Assembly: GCA_007120615.1 (NCBI GenBank)
Contig: SKNI01000676.1
Span: forward strand, 1-5,165
Length of the DNA stretch: 5,165 bases
Source: Myxococcales bacterium
GTDB lineage: Bacteria; Myxococcota_A; Bradymonadia; Bradymonadales; Bradymonadaceae
Direction of reading: 5' to 3'
The notes under the pieces are model-generated. The model was not told where the DNA came from. It saw only the letters and a list, made by a program, of their open reading frames with translations, and made no database searches. The position numbers were made by a program, and so were the translations under genes. Positions 1 to 5,165 of this stretch are shown here, in pieces. Within the stretch, counting starts at the first letter, position 1. The number at the start of each line of letters is the position of its first letter.

Positions 1-267
1 AGAGGGCCAGGAGACCTTCGGGCTGGCGAATTTTTTGCGATAAAAAAGCGCTCCGCCCAGAATTACGATCAACTGCGCTGAGATGATCGCCAGATAAATA
101 TCAAAGCCCAGCCCCATGGCGATCAGAGAATAGGCCTGAAAAGCGATGAAGAAGACGAAAAAGAGGACCAGCGGTCGCATCAACGACCCGGTGGGACGTC
201 TCAGAGGCGGTGGGGATTCCCCGTTCAGTTCAGCCTGTGGATCGCGGTGAGGTGTGGGTTTTGGCAC
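1..267 (-). CDS. N-terminal part of a multi-pass membrane protein (runs off left edge)
   Basis: The minus-strand frame is open from 309 down to base 1. I place the start at a GTG (265-267), giving 89 visible residues. An ATG at 178-180 (residue 30) is the alternative and would begin directly at the first helix. Neither start has a clear Shine-Dalgarno sequence. Residues 2-30 are polar and Pro-rich (PKPTPHRDPQ..., SPPPLRRPTG). Residues 33-54 (LVLFFVFFIAFQAYSLIAMGLG) and about 57-76 (IYLAIISAQLIVILGGALFY) are two hydrophobic helices, followed by a basic RKK. Hydrophobicity, positive charges after the helix and the absence of stops support a real gene. The segment is too short to assign a function. 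The arrangement resembles the amino end of CPBP-family intramembrane proteases from myxobacteria, but the diagnostic EE/H motifs would lie outside the window, so that is only a guess. It is divergent from the methyltransferase gene. Confidence 0.68.
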   Translation of the reverse strand, partial: MPKPTPHRDPQAELNGESPPPLRRPTGSLMRPLVLFFVFFIAFQAYSLIAMGLGFDIYLAIISAQLIVILGGALFYRKKFASPKVSWPS

Positions 268-305
268 GGCAAAAGTCTTCGTCGAGTTCGTGGACGCACA
301 AGGGC

Positions 306-324
306 GTGTTCACATGTGGTACAC
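306..324. promoter_or_regulatory. Near-palindrome in divergent intergenic region (possible operator)
   Basis: The perfect 8-bp palindrome CACATGTG (311-318) is flanked by GTGT (306-309) and ACAC (321-324), which are complementary, with one and two unpaired bases between them and the core. It lies between the divergent membrane-protein and methyltransferase genes. It overlaps a weak extended -10 on the plus strand, TGG-TACACT (317-325), for which I find no convincing -35. An operator role is inference from position and symmetry only. The rest of the 210-bp gap (268-477) shows no RNA gene or other strong signal. Confidence 0.25.
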
Positions 325-477
325 TAATACCGGAGAGGTCAAGGGCAAGCGAAATCACAGAAGTGGCGCATGGACCGCTGATAGGCTGAGACAGGCAAGG
401 GGTTGTCTTGTGATTCGGTGTGCAGTAGTCAGGGTTATCGCATTTGTCTTTTCCACTCTTTCGCTCCGGCTGCTCCT

Positions 478-2589
478 ATGACCACATGGAAATTTCGCGT
501 CCCTCTCGAAGGAGAAACTCAGACGACCACCGCTCGTGAGTACGCCACCCGGTTGTGGCCGGAGGCGACCGCTGAGCAGATCGAGGGGCTCTTTCAAAAA
601 GGTCAGGCGCAGGCGGGGGGGATCTTGATCACCCGGCCCGATCGTTCTCTGGATCCCGATAGTCTGGTGGAGATCACCGCCGATGAAGCGGGCGAAGAGG
701 TCTTCGGACTGCCCGATGTAGAGGCTCTATTATGGGGAGATGACTGGGTGATCGTGGATAAGCCGGTGGGGATTCCCGGGCGCCTCAGCGGTGATGATCC
801 CATGGACCCGATTCGTTTTATGGCCGATATGCTGGGGGTTGACCGGGATGGGTTTATGCCGGCCTGGGAGATGCCGGCGGCTGCCGGTGGGCCCTGGGTG
901 ATGGGGCGAACCGAGGAGACCGCCCGGCGGGTAGCCAGGCAGATGGTGGATGGTGAGATCAAGACCACCTTTGTGGCGCTGATTCTTCGCCCCGACCGCA
1001 GCCAGGGTCGGTTTACGACCAAGAGGGGGACCCTGGACTTTGCGGTGAGCAGAACCGAGGGGATGGTGGCGGAGGTGCAGTTGACGCCGATGTTTACGTC
1101 CTCTTCCGACGATGCGGGACAGCTCTATTTTGAGCTCTTGGCGATGATGGCCGAAGCCGGGTATCCGGTCCTGGGAGATGGGTTGCACGGGGCCTATCTG
1201 GTGGCCGGCGGGGTACGTCTTCGCCTGGGGGCGGTGTATGGAACCGAGGAGTTTTCTCATAGCTGGCCAAGCCCCCGCGGGTGGTGGCCCGATGAGGAGG
1301 TGGTCGCTCCGCTCGAGGAAGAAGACGAAGAGGTGGAGGAAGACAGCGGGGATCAAGATGCCGGAAGGAGAGCATCCCCGGCGTCGGGAGTAAAAAAGAT
1401 CGGTACCCTGGCGGTGTCAAAGCAGACTCTCGATGTACTCAGGAAGAAGGGCCATCCCTGGGTGTTGCACGACAGGGACACGGGCTCGATCGAAGGAGTG
1501 GAGCCGGGAACTCCGCTGCAATTGGTCGGTCCCTCAGGACCTGCAGAGATCTACGCGGTGGCCGATGGAACCGGGCCGATTGTGGCCAGAGTCTGGAGCG
1601 AAGATAAAGAGCAGGCCACCCACTTTCTCGACGAGTTGGAGATTCGCCTCGACGAGGCCATCGCGGCGCGGGCCTCCTATTTTCGGGACCTTGGAGAGAC
1701 CGACGTATTTCGAATCGTTCATGGGCAGGCCGACGGAATCCCCGGGTTATGGGTCGACCGGGTGGGGCCGTTGATGCGCGTCACCACTCTGGGCCGGTGT
1801 GCCCTGGGGTATCGAGAGGCCATCTATGAGATGCTTCGTCTTCGGGACCCCTCGGGGATGATTCTGGAGGTGGAGCATCTTCGCGATCTGCGTCGTCGGG
1901 AGAAGTTGCCCCAGGCTCAGATCGTGTACGAAGGGGCGAATTTTCTTCGTCCCGGCGACGATCTGGTCGTGCATGAGGCAGGTCTTCGATTCCGGGTCGA
2001 GCCCTGGGAAGGAGTCGACGTTGGTTTCTTTGCCGATCAGCGAGACAATCGTCAGGAGGCGGTAAAGCGGGCCCAAAAGGGTGAGCGATGGCTCAATCTA
2101 TTTTGTCACACCGGGGCGTTCAGCGTGGCCCTGGCCCGGGCCGGTGTTCACACCACGAACGTCGATCTTTCCCGGCGCTATCTTCGGTGGCTGGACGACA
2201 ACTTTGAGCTCAATAATCTCGGGGTAAACCTCAGAGAAAATATCGATGATGACGCCCGAGTATTTCTCTCAAAGACCGAGGAAAAATTTGATGGGATCAT
2301 CGTCGATCCACCCACCGCGGCATCGGGAGACGCCGGATTCTGGTCGGTTCAAAGAGACTACGAGGAGCTTCTGATGCGGGCTTTTGAGGTGCTCAAAGAG
2401 GGGGGCTCAATGTTGGCCTGTCGAAATGAAAAACGCCCTCGGACTACTCTTAAAAAGCTGGTGGAGAGAGCGGCGAAAAAGGCGAATCGCACCGTGACGA
2501 GTATCGAGAAGGCCGGTCCTGCCGACGATTATCCCCGACTCAAAGGATTTGAAGAGGGCGACAAATTCGAAGGGGTGTGGGTGAATTGA
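478..2589 (+). CDS. Fusion protein: S4-like + degenerate RluA-type pseudouridine synthase domain + RlmI/RlmK-type 23S rRNA methyltransferase
   Basis: This encodes 703 residues from ATG 478. The start was chosen because S4-like sequence begins at once (TTWKFRVPLEGET). In-frame TTG 403 would add 25 residues unlike any domain, and no Shine-Dalgarno is visible at either. Residues 4-66 look like the S4 RNA-binding fold seen in RluA enzymes. Residues 84-255 follow the RluA fold: VIVDKPVGIPG (91-101), K-T-F-V-A-L (162-168) and YPVLGDGLHG (229-238). The catalytic HRLD is replaced by WEMP (130-133), so pseudouridylation is unlikely. An acidic linker (277-292) follows. Residues about 306-370 form a PUA-like domain with KKGHPWVL (323-330). 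Then come RIVHGQADGIPGLWVDR (412-428), GFFADQRDNR (516-525), SAM motif I LNLFCHTGAF (539-548), VDLS (562-565), DPP (610-612) and VQRDY (624-628). The expected role is SAM-dependent methylation of a 23S rRNA base in the cytoplasm. Family COG1092 includes both m5C (RlmI) and m7G (RlmK) enzymes, so the target is open. It is usually about 400 residues; the excess is the fused front half. Fold assignments are by eye. Confidence 0.9.
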   Translation: MTTWKFRVPLEGETQTTTAREYATRLWPEATAEQIEGLFQKGQAQAGGILITRPDRSLDPDSLVEITADEAGEEVFGLPDVEALLWGDDWVIVDKPVGIPGRLSGDDPMDPIRFMADMLGVDRDGFMPAWEMPAAAGGPWVMGRTEETARRVARQMVDGEIKTTFVALILRPDRSQGRFTTKRGTLDFAVSRTEGMVAEVQLTPMFTSSSDDAGQLYFELLAMMAEAGYPVLGDGLHGAYLVAGGVRLRLGAVYGTEEFSHSWPSPRGWWPDEEVVAPLEEEDEEVEEDSGDQDAGRRASPASGVKKIGTLAVSKQTLDVLRKKGHPWVLHDRDTGSIEGVEPGTPLQLVGPSGPAEIYAVADGTGPIVARVWSEDKEQATHFLDELEIRLDEAIAARASYFRDLGETDVFRIVHGQADGIPGLWVDRVGPLMRVTTLGRCALGYREAIYEMLRLRDPSGMILEVEHLRDLRRREKLPQAQIVYEGANFLRPGDDLVVHEAGLRFRVEPWEGVDVGFFADQRDNRQEAVKRAQKGERWLNLFCHTGAFSVALARAGVHTTNVDLSRRYLRWLDDNFELNNLGVNLRENIDDDARVFLSKTEEKFDGIIVDPPTAASGDAGFWSVQRDYEELLMRAFEVLKEGGSMLACRNEKRPRTTLKKLVERAAKKANRTVTSIEKAGPADDYPRLKGFEEGDKFEGVWVN

Positions 2590-2608
2590 GGCACTCTTTG
2601 ATGCTTGT

Positions 2609-4771
2609 TTACTCGATGATCACGGGGAGTTCTCCCTGTTTAACGTGATAGCGATGACCGGCGGGCAGGCGATACACCTCTTCGGTGAGGTCCTGGTCGG
2701 GCCAGCGAATGATAACGGTGGCCTCGCAGTTGGAGCCCAGACCGAAGTGCTGGATGAGCTCGTTTTGCATGCCGTAGTGGCCGTGGCCGCCGCCGACCTC
2801 ACTGGTCTGCATTAACTCTTCGGTGCCCACGGTGATCTGGGCCCCGATGGCAGCGCGGTTGGTTCCATCGGCCCCCTCCAGGTCGAGTTGAATCCAGTTA
2901 TTTTTCGATCCGATCTGATTTTCGAAGAGACGTACATGACTCTCATCGAGGCAGTGGTCTCCCGATCCACAGCGAGCGCGGGAGTGGCCGATGGCGACGT
3001 CCAGGGCTCCGTTTTTTGTGAAGTCGGCGATGGCGATGCCGTGGGCGCTGGTGTGATCGATGCCCACATCCAGGGAGACCGGTGAAAAGGTGCCGTCGGG
3101 CTGCTGATGGTAGAGAAGGGCTCGGGTGCCGGGGTAATCGGTGGAGCCGATGAGGATATCCAGTCGTCCGTCGTTGTCGAAGTCAAAGACGGCGGCCGTG
3201 ATGTCGCCGTCGTCCCAGGTCACCCCGGAGCGCTGGCGAGTGAGTCCGGTGACTTCATTTCCGGGCCGCTCAAAGCGGGGTGGAGACTCTCCCGTATTAT
3301 AGAGGATCTCCGAGGGGTCACTGGACTCTCCCACGTCCCAGTGGACGATCTCTGTGGTCAACAGATCGAGGGAGCCATTATTGTTGAGATCTCCGCAGAC
3401 GGTGGTGCCGCTATTTCCACCCAGTCGATAGGGTTGGCGATCGTTTGCGTGATTCCAGCGCAATACGTCGGCTTCGCTATCGCATCGGATATAGGCAGGC
3501 TCCGGGACGTCTTCGCAGTCCTCGGCGCTTCGATTCAGGGAGCAAAAGCAGCGGGCCGATTCATTATCGGTCCAGTCTTTTCGGTGGTCGAAGGCGTAGC
3601 CCGAGGCCACGGAGTAATTCTCGAATTGGTCGGGGCCTGCGCCCCAGAGGTGGTTGGGGGCGCGGCCGTAGGAGCCGGCAAGGAGGTTGGCGACTCCGCT
3701 TTTGTCGAGGTCGCAAGCGGCGGTGGACCAGGTATGACCGTGGCCGCCGCCTTCGTTTAAGGTGTCGGTGCCGACATTGCTGGTGGTTAAGCCTCGCTCG
3801 GCGGTGATATCGGTGAATTGTCCGCTTCCATCGCCCTTAAAGAGGCGGTTTTGGCCTCCGGCGTCTCCTACCCAGAGATCGACGAATCCGTCGCGGTCGA
3901 TGTCCACAAAAGAGGCGCCGCTTCGGGCGGTGATCGCTGCGGCGGCGTGGAGGTCGTCGGAAGGGTCGGCGAGTTCGAAGTTGCCATCGCCGTCGTTCCA
4001 CAGAATCTCTGCACCCTCCGTGGGGTCGTCGGAAGTAGATGCAGAAAATAGGGTCACCACGTCGAGAGCTCCGTTATTATTGACGTCAGCCAGAGCGATC
4101 ACCTCGGCCGGGCGGCCCCGGTCGGAGTCACCGTCGCGGCGCTGAAGGATTCCCGATTCCTCGGTGATGTCTCGAAAGGAGCCGTCGCCCTGATTTGCCA
4201 GAAACCAGAAATGGCGCTCTCCCTCGTCGGAGAAATCATCGATGCGGAATCCACTGCGGCGTACCAGGAGATCGGGCCAACCGTTTCCGGTGACGTCGGC
4301 GGCGGAGATGCGAACGCCTTCGGCGCCAATATCGGGAAGGCCAAAGTCCGCCGATACGTCGCGAAATGCGGGGGAATCTTGGTCCCAGGAGGTGCCCTCC
4401 ACGCAGGACCCTTCGGCGGCGGTGAACACACATCGTGCGTCATCTTCAGAGCAAGCGCGGCCGTCGCCGTCGCAGAATTCCTCGTCGCAGATACATCGGT
4501 CGTCGTGCCAACGGGTTCCCGTTTCGCAGCGTCGATGAGGTGCTTCCAGGCATTCGTTGGCGTCTTCAGAGCAGATCCGTCCTTCGCCGCAGGAGGTTTC
4601 GGTGCACCGGCAATCCCCGGATTCCGGCTGGCAGGTCAACCCTTGTTCGCATTCGACCTCGGCGCAGATGTCGAATCCGATGGGTTCTTCTCCGGTCCCG
4701 TCGCAGGCGCTCAGCACCAGTGAGGTGAGGGCCAGCAGCGCGAATAAAAGGCAAAATCTCGTAGTCGACAT
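2609..4771 (-). CDS. Secreted lipoprotein with Cys modules, seven FG-GAP/VCBS-type repeats and a C-terminal ASPIC/UnbV domain (CRTAC1-like)
   Basis: This encodes 720 residues from ATG 4769-4771. The start is set by a signal peptide: basic R5, a hydrophobic core, and lipobox LSAC with lipidated Cys23. Residues 36-114 contain three C-x4-C-x5/6-C-x6-C modules (Cys 36/41/47/54, 56/61/67/74, 95/100/107/114) plus Cys 82, 93 and 123, suggesting disulfide-rich export. Seven calcium-loop motifs follow: DVTGNGWPD (159), DVNNNGALD (229), DIDRDGFVD (290), DLDKSGVAN (354), DLNNNGSLD (461), DFDNDGRLD (530) and DFTKNGALD (583). Spaced over about 430 residues, they fit a seven-bladed beta-propeller; loop 4 is degraded. 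Residues 408-430 hold an extra Cys cluster. Residues 624-700 match ASPIC/UnbV: NNWIQLDLEG, GAQITV, GGGHGHYGMQNE, HFGLGS, IIRWPD. Domain calls follow from established family motifs. The propeller count, calcium binding and a surface-binding role are inference. No Shine-Dalgarno is strong; only GGA lies upstream. It is divergent from the second lipoprotein gene. Confidence 0.93.
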   Translation of the reverse strand: MSTTRFCLLFALLALTSLVLSACDGTGEEPIGFDICAEVECEQGLTCQPESGDCRCTETSCGEGRICSEDANECLEAPHRRCETGTRWHDDRCICDEEFCDGDGRACSEDDARCVFTAAEGSCVEGTSWDQDSPAFRDVSADFGLPDIGAEGVRISAADVTGNGWPDLLVRRSGFRIDDFSDEGERHFWFLANQGDGSFRDITEESGILQRRDGDSDRGRPAEVIALADVNNNGALDVVTLFSASTSDDPTEGAEILWNDGDGNFELADPSDDLHAAAAITARSGASFVDIDRDGFVDLWVGDAGGQNRLFKGDGSGQFTDITAERGLTTSNVGTDTLNEGGGHGHTWSTAACDLDKSGVANLLAGSYGRAPNHLWGAGPDQFENYSVASGYAFDHRKDWTDNESARCFCSLNRSAEDCEDVPEPAYIRCDSEADVLRWNHANDRQPYRLGGNSGTTVCGDLNNNGSLDLLTTEIVHWDVGESSDPSEILYNTGESPPRFERPGNEVTGLTRQRSGVTWDDGDITAAVFDFDNDGRLDILIGSTDYPGTRALLYHQQPDGTFSPVSLDVGIDHTSAHGIAIADFTKNGALDVAIGHSRARCGSGDHCLDESHVRLFENQIGSKNNWIQLDLEGADGTNRAAIGAQITVGTEELMQTSEVGGGHGHYGMQNELIQHFGLGSNCEATVIIRWPDQDLTEEVYRLPAGHRYHVKQGELPVIIE
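2622..2641 (+). terminator. Weak hairpin that may terminate the methyltransferase transcript
   Basis: ACGGGGAG (2622-2629) pairs with CTCCCTGT (2632-2639), with one G-U pair and a very small loop that probably opens to GTTC. A short T run follows (2639-2641). It begins 32 bp past the methyltransferase stop and lies inside the last codons of the convergent lipoprotein gene. The T tract is poor, so intrinsic termination is uncertain. It is the only candidate between the two convergent genes, whose stops are 19 bp apart. No terminator for the minus-strand gene was recognised. Confidence 0.25.
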
Positions 4772-4857
4772 GATGGTCCGATCGCTGTTTTGGAAGTGCC
4801 TGTCGTCAGGTCACACCATACTTCAAAAACGCACATTCGGACACAGGGGGTGACAAT

Positions 4858-4886
4858 TTGCGAACTCGAGGCGTTTCTGCTATTTT
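4858..4886 (+). promoter_or_regulatory. Candidate sigma70-type promoter for the right-hand lipoprotein gene
   Basis: TTGCGA (4858-4863) and TATTTT (4881-4886) are each 4/6 matches to -35 and -10 and are separated by exactly 17 bp. They would start transcription near 4893, leaving a leader of about 55 bases before ATG 4948. The -10 falls in the left arm of the inverted repeat at 4877-4905, which would suit repression by a bound protein. I found no comparably spaced promoter for the divergent minus-strand gene. Sigma factor preference in this organism is unknown. Confidence 0.35.
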
Positions 4887-4905
4887 CCGTTCATCTAAAT
4901 AGCAG
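4877..4905. repeat. Perfect 9-bp inverted repeat with 11-bp spacer between divergent lipoprotein genes
   Basis: CTGCTATTT (4877-4885) and AAATAGCAG (4897-4905) are exact reverse complements around an 11-base spacer, so the arm centres are 20 bp apart, about two helical turns. In RNA the stem could gain a T-G pair (4876/4906). The AT-rich arms stand out from the GC-rich surroundings. There is no T tract after the right arm, so it is not an intrinsic terminator. Its place in a 176-bp divergent intergenic region, on the candidate -10, suggests an operator or a leader hairpin. That function is inference. Confidence 0.6.
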
Positions 4906-4934
4906 GTTGAAATATTGGTCATCGACTCGGTTAA

Positions 4935-4940
4935 AAGAGG
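4935..4940 (+). promoter_or_regulatory. Ribosome binding site AAGAGG of the right-hand lipoprotein gene
   Basis: AAGAGG ends 7 bases before ATG 4948 and is the clearest Shine-Dalgarno-like sequence in the window. It fixes the start of the gene to its right. It sits between two copies of GGTTAA (4929-4934 and 4939-4944), the second of which forms the palindrome GTTAAC. Confidence 0.7.
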
Positions 4941-4947
4941 TTAACAA

Positions 4948-5165
4948 ATGCGCACCCTTCAATGGAAGTTGGCTCCACTTTTCGCGGTATTCTTTCTGCT
5001 ATTTGCAGCCTGCGGCGAGGACGTGGTCGATGGGGGGGGCGAAGAGGTCGATTGTCCCGATGGCTATGAATATAATCCGATCACTCAGGACTGTCGGCTC
5101 TTAGGTACCGGTGACGGCGGAACGGGCGACGGCGGAACCGGCGACGGCGGAACCGGCGACGGCGG
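4948..5165 (+). CDS. N-terminal part of a repeat-bearing lipoprotein (runs off right edge)
   Basis: 72 complete codons are visible. MRTLQWK starts a signal peptide with hydrophobic core APLFAVFFLLF and lipobox FAAC, with Cys22 the lipidation site. The mature start is acidic and Gly-rich (GEDVVDGGGEEVD). It includes a run of eight G bases at 5032-5039 coding for three glycines. One Cys pair, C36 and C49 (CPDGYEYNPITQDC), resembles the CxxG...C elements in the divergent lipoprotein. From residue 55 the protein enters Gly-Asp-Gly-Gly-Thr repeats that continue past the window. A flexible spacer linking the lipid anchor to a folded C-terminal part is likely but unseen. No function can be given. 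The start is supported by AAGAGG seven bases upstream. Export and lipidation are well supported; retention in inner or outer membrane is not predictable here. Confidence 0.85.
   Translation, partial: MRTLQWKLAPLFAVFFLLFAACGEDVVDGGGEEVDCPDGYEYNPITQDCRLLGTGDGGTGDGGTGDGGTGDG
5110..5165 (+). repeat. 15-bp in-frame tandem repeat coding GDGGT
   Basis: Consecutive 15-bp units begin at 5110, 5125, 5140 and 5155 (the last cut by the window edge). Units 2 and 3 are identical (GGCGACGGCGGAACC), and the first differs at two third-codon positions. The unit is a multiple of three, so gain or loss of copies would change protein length without a frameshift. The near-identity at silent positions points to recent expansion or ongoing homogenisation. 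The total copy number is not visible. Confidence 0.9.

Noticed and set aside
314..481. Short plus-strand frame (about 55 residues from ATG 314, longer from GTG 254) whose stop overlaps the methyltransferase ATG as ATGA, with AAGGG upstream
   Set aside because: The overlap looks like coupling, but the codons include many AGA/AGG and show no third-position GC preference, the peptide resembles nothing, and its longer form runs into the coding strand complement of the left gene. More likely chance.
615..621. G7 run in the methyltransferase gene as a phase-variable switch
   Set aside because: The gene is intact and looks like a housekeeping enzyme; a single G7 fits Ala-Gly-Gly codons in a GC-rich genome.
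730..1420. Minus-strand open frames (208 and 108 residues) opposite the methyltransferase gene
   Set aside because: His/Pro/Arg-rich translations typical of the complement of a GC-rich gene; the plus strand has recognisable domains across the same stretch.
3107..3760. 217-residue open frame on the plus strand opposite the large lipoprotein gene
   Set aside because: It is antisense to the FG-GAP repeats; its Val/Gly/Ala-rich, repetitive product reflects the complement of Asp/Gly codons. No start signal or domain.
4211..4728. Plus-strand frames opposite the Cys-rich part of the lipoprotein gene
   Set aside because: The minus strand has a signal peptide, lipobox and ordered Cys modules here; the plus-strand frames show no such order and contain Arg- or Ser-rich low-complexity sequence.
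4799..4810. Small hairpin CCTG-TCGT-CAGG upstream of the large lipoprotein gene
   Set aside because: Only four base pairs; common by chance and without a T tract or a link to a start site.
4907..4936. TTGAAA with TTAAAA as an alternative promoter for the right-hand lipoprotein gene
   Set aside because: The -10 matches poorly and would overlap the ribosome binding site, leaving almost no leader.
5110..5165. 15-bp repeats as a CRISPR array or iteron origin
   Set aside because: Units are contiguous without spacers, in frame with a lipoprotein reading frame and coding a simple Gly/Asp/Thr repeat.

Overview
The window looks like a piece of a moderately GC-rich chromosome from a myxobacterium-like (formerly deltaproteobacterial) lineage. 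The group Bradymonadales is my best guess. The guess rests on style: Cys-module lipoproteins with acidic, Gly/Asp-rich mature ends, FG-GAP/ASPIC-UnbV proteins, and an oversized fused RNA-modification protein. It does not rest on any marker gene. I see no mobile element, CRISPR array, tRNA or rRNA.

Layout, left to right. (1) The 5' end of a minus-strand membrane protein runs off the left edge (1-267); it has two hydrophobic helices after a Pro-rich tail. (2) A 210-bp divergent intergenic region holds a near-palindrome over a weak extended -10. (3) A 703-residue plus-strand protein (478-2589) joins an S4-like segment and a pseudouridine-synthase-like (RluA fold) segment that has lost its catalytic motif to a COG1092-type rRNA methyltransferase (RlmI/RlmK superfamily). 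(4) Only 19 bp further on, a convergent minus-strand gene (2609-4771) encodes a 720-residue secreted lipoprotein. It has three Cys modules, seven FG-GAP-type calcium loops (probably a seven-bladed beta-propeller) and a C-terminal ASPIC/UnbV domain, so it resembles a bacterial CRTAC1. (5) A 176-bp divergent intergenic region carries a perfect 9-bp inverted repeat over a candidate -10. (6) The 5' end of a second lipoprotein gene (4948 to the right edge, plus) has a G8 tract and an in-frame 15-bp tandem repeat coding Gly-Asp-Gly-Gly-Thr.

How they may work together: the methyltransferase is probably a stand-alone housekeeping-type RNA modification enzyme unrelated to its neighbours. The two lipoproteins are divergently transcribed from one short regulatory region, share a lipobox and a CxxG...C element, and may be co-regulated envelope proteins. 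The left membrane protein cannot be tied to either. The most unusual items are the inactivated pseudouridine synthase module fused to a methyltransferase and the inverted repeat between the lipoprotein genes.
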